From Margaritispora aquatica (taxonomy: Eukaryota; Ascomycota; Leotiomycetes; Helotiales; Discinellaceae): a stretch of 64,000 nt of DNA. The notes under the pieces were generated by a model, which was not told the origin of the DNA, searched no databases, and saw only the letters and a program-made list of their open reading frames with translations. This document shows, piece after piece, positions 11,794 to 22,587 of this stretch. The position numbers and the translations under genes are program-made. The stretch is from assembly GCA_007644065.1 (NCBI GenBank), contig VJWN01000011.1, positions 1,484,016-1,548,015 of the forward strand, read 5' to 3'. Within the stretch, counting starts at the first letter, position 1. Each line of letters opens with the position of its first letter.

Positions 11794-14700
11794 ATGGAGT
11801 ACGCCGCATGCAATGTTGTGTATGTGGATCGCACAGCAACAGAGGACAGGCTGGTGACGAGAGATGCTTCAAGTAATGCTGACCAGGAGCATTCTCCAAG
11901 TCATACAACCAGTTTTCCAGCCATCCACCAGAGCCGCAGCCTAGTTGACGACAATCTGCGAACTCTTTTAGGGACGTTTAGTGAAGGTTGGTCTCAATTC
12001 CCCAGGCCAAGCGTTCCTTGAGCTAATCAAATTCAGTACATGTGTGTACTTCTGGCAGCTCGTGCATAGCTAAATTATCCGAATTAAATCAATCTTCGAT
12101 AGTCGAATTAATACCTACTCTCGTTCTCATAGATATACCATATGATGATCAATTGGCCCCACGATTCAATCGGGAAATCCGAACACCTTCTCCTAGTACG
12201 AAACATACGGTCGATGGACTCTTCGATGAGCATGATCATGGGGCAGGCTATGGACTTTCTCTACTTCAATGGATATCAACAGAGATCCAATATCAAAGTT
12301 TATCCCGACTGGTGGTTCCTGTAGCAGTAGTGACCGTTCCGGAGAACACTAAAGGCTCGAGTCCAAAGAGGGGTCGAACAAGCTCGAGGATCGAAGGCCA
12401 ATTGAGCTACTCAAACTTTCCTGCGACTCCCAAACGGAAAGCAGGTCTAGTGACACCCCTCGACCAGACCAGGACAATGCGATATCTTGACATTGGAGCT
12501 GTAGATGTGCTTACAAGTCCACTGCTACCAGATCGGCTTCCTAGCTTGGCCATACATGCATATCGAGCCCACAAGGATGCGTCGAAGGAGCAAAGGGCAA
12601 TACTTGAAATGAAACGTGGGAGGAAGCGTTCATGGGTCGGAGTGGATGATGCTAAACCGTATGCTTACCTGCGAGAGGCTATGGTATCCGGCCTCATGGA
12701 TGGTATTTGTAAACTCGGTGGTGAGGATGAACCATTCAGCCACATCAGAATATCAGTGGCTTTAGATCGCCGGGAGAAAATTGCTGCTGCCGTTGGAACA
12801 TGGCAATTTTCTGCACACGACTTCACTGACGATGAACTTCTGCACGCTGCACTTTTGATGCTTCAACATGCGCTGGCAATGCCAGAATTGGAGAGGTGGC
12901 GGATATCGACAGGTAAGAGCGCCTTTCTGGCCATGTTTCGGGTAATGGGTGCCTACTAATGCTCACACCCGCAGAAAATCTCACGGCATTCTTAGTCGCT
13001 AGTCGGTCAGCGTATAATGCTTTTGTGCCCTATCATAATTTTCGTCATGTTATTGATGTCTTACAAGCCATATTCCACTTCCTGGTACAGCTTGGCAGGT
13101 TACCTACGTATCCGTCCTCGAGTAAAGCTTCCCTGGCTGTGCCATCGCCTATTGCAGCTCTCATCCGACCTTTCGATGCCTTGACACTCCTGATAACTGC
13201 CATCGGACACGATGTGGGCCATCCTGGTGTAAACAATGCATTCCTTGTCACCCTCAATGCACCTCTTGCACAACTGTACAACGATAGATCGGTACTCGAG
13301 TCGTTCCATTGTGCGGCATATTCGCAAATTCTTCGGCGACACTGGCCAGCTGCTTTTCAAGGAGTGGAAATGAGACAGCTCATGATCAGCTCTATATTGG
13401 CAACTGACATGGGTCTTCATTTTGATTATATGAAGAAGCTGGGTTTCTTACAAGAGAAGCTACATGAGAACGGAGGGACTGACGGCTGGAATGGCCGACT
13501 TCTCGAAGAACAAAGGACTCTTGCATGTTCACTTCTCATCAAATGTGCCGATATCAGCAATGTGGTATGTACTAAGGTGCTGAAGAAAGTTCCATGCTAA
13601 TATTAGCAGGCTCGAAAATACCACATTGCGTCTAAGTGGACAGAAATACTGACTGACGAATTTGCACGTCAAGCATCCATGGAACAGGACCTAGGCATTC
13701 CAACAGCTCTATTTGCGGCACCTGTACGTGAAATTGTGGAGCTGGGGAAGTCGCAAATCGGCTTCATGAATATGTTTGCGCTACCGCTGTTTCAAGGTGT
13801 CAACGACGTGATGCCTGGCATGGGATTTTGCGTTGAAGAGTTGCAAAGAAATAAGCTCGCGTGGGAGATGAAAATTGCAGCGGAGCAAGCGCGAGTAAGG
13901 CAAGATAGTGATGACTCTCTAATGAAGGACGGCATGTTCTCCCCGCGTTCGATGAGCGTAGCCCAGCCTTCTGATGCCAGTCACCAGAAGTTGAGCAACG
14001 CTCCGCCTCTCCCGGACTCCAGTGATCTTCGAAAAGCGCTGCTTAGCAAGAATCCGTTCATTCCATCTAATGGTGTTCTGAGCGAAGACGAGCCAATTCA
14101 CAAGTCCGTCGCTGAAAACAGTGCTACTTCTGTCACCGATGAAGAAACATATGTCGCTTCTCCAGCTGTGTTATCGCCAGAGAATAGTGTTGAGCAATCT
14201 GGACAACCAATCCAAGTACAACTCAGCTTTGCAACAGCTAGCGCTCCAGCGATACTTGATCGGCCAAGGAAAGATGCTCACGCAGATTTGAACGGAGCTC
14301 CATATGCCAACGGAGTGGTAATAGGGCATTCCTTGGTTACTGATAGTGTGGTAGTTGAGCCTCCCACTCCCAACGAGTCATTCGAAAGATCGGAGAAGCA
14401 GAGAAGTAGTGAAGCGACCGAGAATGATAGTTCTGCAACAGGGGATTGGGCAAGTCAAGCTACGAGTGCGACAACGAACAAAATGCCTTTGAGCCCCAGT
14501 ACGAAGGGAACGAGCATTTTGAGTGACAACGATCCAAGCGAGAAGCGAAGTAGCCATCACACAAGCCAAGTAGTCACTCCAACCGGGTTATCTACATCAA
14601 CAGGTTATTTTATAGCTCAGAGCAGTTCTCGGGGGAGCGCAAATAGGAGCAAGGGCGATAGCAGTGACATGAGCATGGAACGGCCGGACACGAGCAGTGG

Positions 14701-14908
14701 AGAGAGAACCGATAGTTCTAATGGAAATGGTAGCGGTTCTACTTCAAAGGGGGTGGTCGTAATGGAAAAGGTTCGTAACCTAAGGAAAAAACCAAGTCGC
14801 TTTCGAATGAACTTTTGGAAAAGGAGCAAGAGTGCGAGCCCACCGGTCCCATCGAGCGGAAATACCAGTGGTCGAGGTGCCAGCAACGAAGAGATGCGAA
14901 CTAATTGA
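11794..14908 (+). CDS. PDE2: Class I (HD-type) 3',5'-cyclic-AMP phosphodiesterase, high-affinity type
   Basis: Exons 11794-11986, 12037-12912, 12975-13564 and 13610-14908 give 985 residues. The catalytic domain begins near residue 360, with the metal-binding signature YHNFRH (376-381) and HDVGHPGVNN (435-444), then CADISNVARKYHIASKW across the last intron. These are the class I PDE metal ligands, so the enzyme should hydrolyse cAMP and lower PKA signalling; yeast Pde2 and Magnaporthe PdeH are the reference members. The N-terminal 65-245 looks like a degenerate receiver fold: LVLIDIP with Asp97, VVPVAVVTVPE, then GAVDVLTSP (218-226), where the usual Lys is Ser. The C-terminal ~350 residues are Ser/Thr-rich and probably disordered. 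ATG at 11794 was chosen because it is the first in-frame ATG; the track start three codons upstream is not ATG. All introns are 45-62 bp with standard borders. Confidence 0.9.
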
Positions 14909-16278
14909 GAAGATCGATAAATGATATCCCCACATCTTGGAGCATATGGTTGGCCAAAAGATTGTAGGATTACAAGAGGTCAGGAGGGGCAATCTTGTGC
15001 TGCTTTTGGCGTTGTACATTGTACACGAATTACCTGTGTTTATGGGATCTGTTCTAAGATGTCTGCCGTTCGAAAGGCCGGGGCGTTTTTGGTTTGGGAT
15101 GGGGTCGAATCGAATTCGCCAATGACGAGCACGTGCGAATGAAATCCTTCGTTTTCTAGGCAACGGATTCGGATTAGGGATCGAGGGCGTTTTATGGGTA
15201 TCTTGTGGGATTGGTGTATAGGATCACTGATATGAATGAATTGGGATGGCTTGATGGAATTGGGCTATGATTGACTTGTTCTCGAGTGGGTGGATGTTGT
15301 GTGTATAGGGCTTAGGGTATGTCTGGGGTGGTTTGTCGATATGCTGTGCATGGTTAAGAAGCTGTCGACTTGAAAGGTGCAAAGCATTGACTTTGAGCTA
15401 GCGCAGCATTGTTCTCAAACTTGCATCTAGCTGATGCAATGAAGCCAATATCAAATCATCCTCATGGTGTCCATCATTTGTGTATTTTGTCGTCAAATTT
15501 CGTACTGTTTCTAGAGGCGAATTTCGTGTCTTAAGCGAGCACAGCATTGAGCAAGTGTGGTCTTTTCTTCTACTAGGTATTTCCTTCCACCTCATCTCTA
15601 GGGTATGGTCAAGATATCATACAAATGATAGTCTACACCCAGTCTTTAATTCTTTATATTCTCCCCATCCTCGATCACTGCATCGTTACCAGATGCATCG
15701 AGAAAGTCTTCAAGCACATGCTTACCTAAGAGAATATTCGGTCTGCCTAATACTTCACTTCGAGTGCAACGACGCCACTAAGAGAACCGAATATTAGATT
15801 ATATCATATTCTCAAATCATCTATCTTTTAGGTAAACCCACAACCTCCATGGGTTCCAGCAGCGCATATTATATTGCATGCTTGACAACTTGATTCTCAA
15901 CGATTATTCCTCCCTTGATTAAGGTAATCTTCGCTTACGGAAACCACATGACTGGCCAACTTACGGATTCAACACAACGACGTATCCAAGTATCATATAT
16001 CACTTTCCCGTCAAGTGAACCAACCGTACATGCTATTGGCTACAACTATTTCTCGACATCTGTTATACTGCTCCCAACCAACTCCCATCTAAACCAGGAC
16101 TTTGTCCAACAGATAATGTTATGTGGCTCTTGGAGTATGGTAGGTTGGTATTGTATCTCGCCCTTATTTCACAACGCTTTCTCCTTCTCACCTCACACTC
16201 TTCTTCTTCCTCACCACCATGCACGCACACGTAGTAGGCACATAGTATCATATCAATTCCAGAGATCCCACAATCATC
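14909..16278. other. Intergenic between phosphodiesterase and O-methyltransferase
   Basis: No gene supported. It contains a 10-base inverted repeat, AATATTCGGT at 15733-15742 and ACCGAATATT at 15786-15795. The last ~200 bases (TC-rich) probably serve as the methyltransferase promoter and leader. Confidence 0.5.
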
Positions 16279-17769
16279 ATGGCATCGATATCGAAACTGA
16301 TCGATGAGGTTCAACTCTTTTCCTCAGTCGAGGATCCGCTAGGGAATGAAAACCAGCATCATCTCCTCCAAGCTGTGCGGAAACTCCTCCTCGCTGTCGA
16401 GACGCCTACGCAAGCACTGAGACGCATTGGCTTCCAAGTAAGTACCTCCTATCTCGCTCTCGCGTCCAGGCAAGCAAGCAAGCAAGCACATCATTGGAAA
16501 CCAAATTGACGTCACCTCACAGCCTATCCAAAACTCCACTCTTCGCCTAGCTGTTGAGCTTGGGCTCGCTAAGATCATCATGGAGGACGAGCGTGTTTCT
16601 TTGGCCGTGTTAACGGAGAAATCCGGGGCCGGTGAGGAGTTGATAGGTACGTTAATGGAATCCCGAGAGTTGGAGGTAGGATGCGTATTGATACCGAGAA
16701 CTTAATAGTTCGTATCATGAGAGTCCTCGCTGCTATGGACCTCTGTGGCGAGGCGAGCGAGGGCGTGTATACCTCCACTCCACTGACCCATGCGCTCGCT
16801 TCACCGACCTTCCACGGTGGAACAAAATTCACGTACGAACCATCTCTCTTTTCCTCGTCTACAACATACCCTAACATATTCACCACAATAAAATGAAACT
16901 AACCAGTGCCCAGATTCGATACGCTGGTCCCCACGTCCGCGAAACTTATTCCCTTCCTCAAATCTCACAACTTCGTCCCCCCAGAACAAGGACAGGAATG
17001 CGCGTTCACCCACACGTTCGGCATGCCGCTTTGGGGGTACTTGAAGCAGAATCCTGTGCTGCAGCAGGGAATGATGGATTTCATGGAGGGAAGACAGGGT
17101 GGGAAGAGGTGGGTGGATGTTTTTCCTGCGGAGGAGGTTTTGGGGGTGCTTGAGCGGAAGCATAATAATGAAGATGAAAGTGTAGAAAATGAGGATATAA
17201 CCGGGCCAGTGAGGATCGTGGATGTAGGTGGAAATAGGGGACATGATTTGGTGCTGTTTAAGGAGAAATTCCCGAGCTTGGAGGGACGGTGCGTGTTGAT
17301 GGATTTACCAGCTGTTGTTGGGCAATTGGAAAAAGAGGGAGGGTTAAGCGGTATCGAGATCCTGGCGTACGATATATTCACACCTCAACCCATCAAAGGT
17401 ATTTGCTCTACTGAGTCTACCTATTCTAAAAGTCAAGACATTAATCCCTGCTCAGGCGCACAAATCTACCTCTACCGCGCCATGCTCCACTGCTACTCCG
17501 ACTCGACATGCGTCCGCATCCTGCGCAACGTCGTCTCAGCCATGGAGCCGGGATATTCCAGACTTTTGATCGTGGATCCGGTCATAGATAGTACAGGAGT
17601 ACCGCTTCATACTGCGTTGCTGGATATGATGATGTTGAGTCAGTGTGGAGGCTTGGAAAGGACGGAGAGGCAGTGGAGAAGGCTGTTGGAGGGGATTGGG
17701 TTGGGGGTTGTGAGGATCTGGAGGGAGGAGGGTGCGGATGCGGTGGTAGAGTGTATGGTTGATGTTTGA
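16279..17769 (+). CDS. SAM-dependent O-methyltransferase (fungal COMT-like)
   Basis: Exons 16279-16437, 16523-16646, 16709-16832, 16914-17398 and 17456-17769 give 401 residues. The N-terminal winged-helix dimerisation domain ends near GVYTSTPLTHAL. The Rossmann part has IVDVGGNRGHDLVLFKEKFP (SAM motif I), CVLMDLP, then YDIFTPQPIKGAQIYLYRAMLH and ILRNVVSAMEPG. The catalytic His is kept (LHCYSD, versus the common LHDWPD). It should transfer a methyl group from SAM to a phenolic hydroxyl of an aromatic or polyketide substrate. The last intron is 57 bp, a multiple of three without stops, so an unspliced mRNA would encode 19 extra residues in the substrate/SAM region. It heads the block of tailoring enzymes and regulators extending to 35 kb. 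The same family is represented by the pseudogene at 4288-5534. Confidence 0.9.
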
Positions 17770-17982
17770 TGTGGAGGTGGAGGTTGAGGTGGTGAGAGGG
17801 TTGGCTGTGGTGATGACATGGTATTATTCCAACATCGAAGAACTGTCGGATTCACCACATACCCTCGAATTTTTCGTCGAGAGAGAATTCTCAAGCTGTC
17901 ACATTCAACTTGTCTTCACATCGCGAGCAAAGTTTTCGACAAGCTGGTGTTCCAAATTGAATTTGAAATTTGACACCAGGTC

Positions 17983-18463
17983 TGTTCCGGTCCCCCCCGG
18001 AATATTTTCAATTCACGAATTATTCCTGACAGTTCATGAATGGCCTAGTCCCTTTACGAGTGGACTAGGCAGTTCGTGAATGGACGGGTATTCTTCAACT
18101 GCCTAGTCTATTCGTGAAAGGTCCAGTCAATTCAAGAATTCCCTACTAAAATAGTCAATTTGCGAATCGCCTCGTCTTTTTACGAGTAGACTTAAGTATA
18201 ACGAGGAGGAGAAATCTAGAGTAATAGTAGTAAAACGCTTAAAAATAATTATAAAATGAAAAGACTATTTAAATTTGCGTGCTAATAGTAATAGTAATTA
18301 TCTAGATTCTAAAAAATATCTTCGTGGTTGGTCTAGTCTATTCACGAACTGTTTGTTTTAGTGCGGAATTCTTGAATTAACTAGACCTTTCACGAATGGA
18401 CTAGGCAGTTGAAGAATACCCGTCCATCCACGAAATGACGATATTCCTGGGGGGACCGGAACA
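17983..18463. mobile_element. Foldback/MITE-like element with long imperfect inverted repeats
   Basis: The two ends are inverted copies: TGTTCCGGTCCCCCC... at 17983 and its complement ending at 18463. A longer inner pair also matches in inverted orientation (about 18073-18150 and 18357-18435), with shared features such as TGGACGGGTATTCTTCAACT and TTCAAGAATTCC. The left arm holds an extra ~70 bp made of further degenerate copies of a TTCGTGAATGG/CCTAGTC motif. GGTC flanks both ends (17979-17982 and 18464-18467), a possible 4-bp target-site duplication. There is no coding capacity, so it would be non-autonomous. The centre is AT-rich. Confidence 0.7.
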
Positions 18464-18797
18464 GGTCACGTCAATAGCTCAGAACATAGGGACGAGCCCA
18501 TCAAAAAAAACACCCGAGAGAGTATAATCTTGTTAAACGCAGACTAAAGTTGGTCATTCGCAAGAATACGAAGATGCAGCACAGGATGCCGCAGGCTATC
18601 ATCAAACTACCGATGAGATTACGGCCAGACCTTCATGGGAATTGGGTAGGATTGGACGAGTTAGTTGGATAGAATAGGTATAATAACAGAGACTGGTAGA
18701 TCTGCAATTGTTGCAGAAGCTCTTCAGACTCTTCAATCCGATCCTTTTCGCCTATCTCTGTACCACGTGATTCACCCCCTTTCTATCCCTCATTATT

Positions 18798-18820
18798 GGA
18801 CCCCCCCGGGGATATTTTAA
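18798..18820. repeat. Partial match to the foldback-element terminus
   Basis: GGACCCCCCCGGGGATATTTT resembles the inner end of the element's left terminus (GGTCCCCCCCGGAATATTTT, about 17989-18008). It may be a solo end or remnant of a second copy 340 bp away. The match is short and partly low-complexity. Confidence 0.4.
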
Positions 18821-18966
18821 AACATACATTTTTTATATAGTCCTATTCAACAAAGTAACAATGCACCAGAAATGTGATAAAACTATGAACCCCTGTCGTA
18901 CAACTAATTTGTGGTACTATTCAAAAAACAACAAATCGTCGCGCTTAAAGACAATACAATGAACCT

Positions 18967-20802
18967 TCAATCCCCTACTTTGCTAATCAACTCCGTCACC
19001 GCCATATCCCAGGCCGCTTGCATAACCATTTCCGCATCATATCCGTACGCCCACCACTGAGTTACAGGATCGCTCCATTGGTTAGCACTGACAACAAAAG
19101 GCTTTCCCTCTACCTCTGGTCTCATCGCTTCATCTCTAGCTTCCTGCTCTGGTCCATCAGGGAAATGCCATAAAACTCCGTTGGTCATACTTGCTTCTTG
19201 CATCTGACTGGTTCGCTTCAGTCGCTCTTTCTCGAAGACTCTCAATGCGAAAGGGATAGATGTTGGACTATCGATCAGATTCAGAACAGTGGCAAGGGCA
19301 GCTCCGTCTTCGACTGCCATGGCTGCACCTTGGGACATGTAAGGTACCATAGCGTGCGCTGCATCACCTAGTATGAGGACCTTGGAGGACGGTGCAATCC
19401 ATGTTTTCAACGGCATACAATTCATCAATGGCCATTTCATCGTCTTGTCTACTAGGTGGATAATTTTGGTAAGTCTGGTTGTGAACTCGTTAGTCAACTA
19501 TGCATCTCTCATAGATGGTGTTTTCCTCTTTTCCCTCCCATCGGACAGACTGTTAGAGGATGATGGAAGCCTACTGTGGATCCCAATTTGAAAATTCTTG
19601 CTTCATATCGTCCAATGCGGACTCTTGCTTCCAAGTTCTGGGATCAGTCTTGTCAATATGGGATAGCACCATGTTAAAGGAGCTTCCAGCGGCGATTGTG
19701 TAGGTCATGACATGACGACCTTCTCCAATCCTTTTGCTTAACCTTCAGCGGTTGGTCTTTAATTAACTTCAAGAATAACTACGTACCATATGTTCAAAGA
19801 TGGTTTCTCAAGTAACCAAGATATTTCAGGATTCGACTTCATCTTGTTCACGTCGACAGTAGCGCGGTAGGCCGCAAATCCTGTCTGTTCCGGCTTCTGA
19901 TCGAATTCACCAAGAATTGTTGTGCGAGCTAGGGACTTGACTCCTAGTACTAGATTAGTACGTACGCGTAAATCGGATTCAGCGGCCTTTGCTGCAACTC
20001 ACCATCTGCTGCTATGACCAAATCTGCAGACAAAGATTCTCCATTCGCTAGAGTTACTGCGGGAAGTTTAAGGTTATAATGAATGACTTTGCTGTTAACT
20101 TTTACTTCTACGCCCAGTTGCAATGCTCGTTGGTGCAAGGCACTATGGAAATCCGCTCGATGTACCACGTAGTAAGAAGCTCCAAAGTTTTCACAGAAAT
20201 CGGGAACCAACTTGGTGTAACCTATAGCCTTTCCGTTCTCCCATCTTCGAAATGTCATTCCCTGAGGCTCGACGGTTTTCCCCGCTAGGAAGCTACCGAT
20301 ACCCCATCGTTCTATCAATAAACTCGAATTTGACGGAATTTGGATTCCTGCACCAACCTAACCGATTTTAATACTGCAGACTATCACCTTCAGAGTTTTG
20401 AATGCGTACTTCGCCTAGCTGATGGGCTTGCTCTAAAACTGTTACTTTATGGCCTCGGCGCGCCAGGGCAATTGCAGTTGCCATGCCCCCCAAACCAGCA
20501 CCAACAATGACGATGTTCAGTTTGAATTTTGCCTGTGGTGGAATTGATGGGCCGGAAGACTCATCATATAACTCTGTGGCAGGCCCTCTCAATTTTTGAA
20601 GGAATTGTAGAGACCGAGAAGGATACGATACGGACAAGACAGTTTTGGCAGCTTTGTTGACATTTTTGTGGCTCGTTCCGTTTACGACTGAGCCATTTGT
20701 GGTCGTGCCATTCGGGGCCAAACGTTCGATGTGCATCTTTTCAATCACAGTAGGGACTTTATCTTCTTCACTGATGATGCTTGCTTGTTCAAGAACTGAC
20801 AT
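18967..20802 (-). CDS. FAD-dependent monooxygenase (salicylate hydroxylase/PHBH-type)
   Basis: Exons 20802-20410, 20357-20003, 19943-19787, 19742-19575 and 19474-18967 give 526 residues. The FAD-binding βαβ motif is GAGLGGMATAIALARRG (GAGLGG at 101-106), followed by Glu at the end of the second strand. The DG motif (LVIAADG, 244-250) and the GD motif (GDAAHAMVPYMSQG, from 394) complete the class A flavoprotein hydroxylase pattern. Such enzymes use NAD(P)H and O2 to hydroxylate, or oxidatively decarboxylate, aromatic substrates. About 93 residues precede the Rossmann fold, an unusually long N-terminal extension of unknown role. ATG 20802 was preferred; an in-frame ATG at 20859 lies at the edge of a heptamer repeat. 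The gene faces away from the DUF3237 ORF. It is probably a pathway tailoring enzyme with the nearby methyltransferase and reductases. Confidence 0.9.
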
Positions 20803-20828
20803 GACGGGTATTTCTTCTGAGGTGCAAG

Positions 20829-20856
20829 TGTATCGTGTATCGTGTATCGTGTATCG
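20829..20856. repeat. TGTATCG heptamer, four tandem copies
   Basis: Four exact copies of TGTATCG sit just upstream of the monooxygenase start, between its two candidate in-frame ATGs (20859 and 20802, minus strand). A change in copy number would shift the frame from the upstream ATG, which favours use of the inner one. Confidence 0.9.
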
Positions 20857-21501
20857 CATCAAGTCTCGAGAACAATGAAAGTGTAGAGCATGCCCTAGGT
20901 AAGGTAGGTTGTTATAGGTACATTTGCACCTCGGGAGTTCACATCATCATCACGTGTTATGCACTAGAGACCTCATTCAGGAACCTCAGGTAATAATGGT
21001 CAATGGGATACTTTCTCCCCGCAAAACCCCAGTGATGCCCAAAGTCTAGACCTATAACACAGTATGTGAAAATAATGAGCTCAAGAAGAAATGGAGAGAC
21101 CAGATGTTGGCGGGTAGCTCCAGGTAAACCCTTGAGGTAATAATTTTTTATCGATACTTTCGTTGAGACTGTTAATGGTTTTGATATGTGTGGTAAGTAC
21201 ACTTCTGGCCATAATTTACGGGGACAAGACACACCTCCCAGACGAAGGGATCCGCATGTTCATCTCCCCAGATGGGAGTTAAGATGTTACAAATCTACGG
21301 GATATCTGGATCTGCAAAGAATCCAGTTTCGCCACGAATTCAACGAACTACCACACCGCATATTTCCCGATCAATGACTAATATAGATGGCATAACGAAA
21401 GCAGTTCAAACTCTACTTTGCTCAGACGAAAAATATATCCGCAACAATGCCGATCAATGTCAAGCATGTCTTTACACTAAATGTCGAATTGACAACTCCC
21501 C

Positions 21502-21759
21502 ATGAATATCGGCTCGAGTGGGCAGGGCGATACTCGCTTCATCCCAATCGCTGGGGGGACATTTGAAGGCCCTGTTTTCAAGGAGACTAGTTTACCAGGG
21601 GGAGGAGATAGAAATACAGTACAAAGCGATGGAGCTGTCCATGTTTTCGCCAAGTGTAGCATCATGACGGATGACGGCGTTATGATTCTGGTTACAAAGG
21701 TGGGTTTCGGACGATCAAGTCAGGAGCACAGATGGATGCTCTCCTGCCCTGGTCAATAA
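21502..21759 (+). pseudogene. DUF3237-like ORF, damaged
   Basis: The 85-codon frame contains RFIPIAGGTFEGP, a LPGGGDRNTVQSDG segment and a DDGVMILVT segment, the characteristic core of DUF3237 (UPF0311) proteins. Intact family members are usually about 150 residues. The expected preceding strand is present just upstream in another frame (VFTLNVELTTP, ending near 21500), separated by a CCCC run, so a one-base slip there is likely. The frame ends at TAA 21757-21759, shortly after the core, and lacks the usual C-terminal tail. No ATG-led exon that restores the frame was found. The biochemical function of the family is not established. It may be a decaying gene or contain sequencing errors. Confidence 0.5.
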
Positions 21760-21826
21760 ATCCATCGGGACCATTCACCCACACTCAAGTCTCAACCCAA
21801 TCCGCGCAACCGCCCTCCACCGATAC

Positions 21827-22417
21827 CTAGCAGCGGAAAGCAACCTTACAGAAAGGATTGCTAAAACAAGTCGAGAAATCGGGGCAGATCTTTGAATTCA
21901 TAGTCTGCCCTGCATATCTGAACGTGAGAGCATATCCATGGTCCCTGATGTCCGTGATGCCATCCCAGGGGAGCTGCGAGTACACGTCCCAGTGCAGGTT
22001 TCCGTGGCCGTTTAAGTGCAGATCGGTGTAAGCGCCCGTGATGTCGCAGTTGTACTAGAAGATAACGAGTGTGACCTGTTTGGGGGTTGTGTTAATGAAT
22101 TTTCTGATATGTGGATTACGAGGTAGAGGCAGGTGGGGAAGACAAAGGAGTAGGATGGGCATCTGTGCGTTTGAGTTGATTTGTAGAGAGTAAGAGTGAA
22201 AAACTTACCTTGCTACCAATCGTGTGGGTGCCAAAGCTACAGTAGCTTGGGTCGGGTTCTGGATGCAGAGCTTGATATAGGCGCTTTGTTGCCGCCCAGC
22301 AAGCTCCTTGGTGGAAGAGGCAATCGAGATATCCTCAGCGGAGACGAGAGGGGCAGCGTTGGTAAGAGTGAGAAGGAAGAGTACCATGATGGCGATGAGG
22401 AGGCGGATTTTAATCAT
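21827..22417 (-). CDS. Putative small secreted protein, two exons, model uncertain
   Basis: Exon 1 starts with ATG at 22417 and encodes a signal peptide (MIKIRLLIAIMVLFLLTLTNA, cleavage probably before APL) plus about 50 residues, ending at a good donor AAG|GTAAGT near 22209. Downstream, 22054-21827 is an open 75-codon stretch, cysteine-containing and Gly/Trp-rich (YNCDITGAYTDLHLNGHGNL and SKICPDFSTCF), with acceptor TTCTAG in front and TAG at the end. The two pieces look like one secreted protein of about 145 residues. However, the GTAAGT donor leaves phase 2 while the acceptor needs phase 0; only a weak donor (TTG|GTAGCA) joins them in frame. It may be a recently broken gene. No family was recognised. 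Confidence 0.4.
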
Positions 22418-22587
22418 GTTTTTTGCTGTGGTTTTGTCTTGGTGAAATGCTTACGTTGGACCATTACTGTACGTCGATTAAGTGCATTTTGCTCTTCTGT
22501 AACTTTGTTGCAGATGCAGACACAGCTGAATGTTATTACGCAATAGATGACCAGTCGTCGATGTCTTTTCTGACAAAGAGTGTTTGT

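Noticed and set aside
12142..12324. Second plus-strand frame inside the phosphodiesterase
   Set aside because: It lies in the other phase of a well-supported exon.
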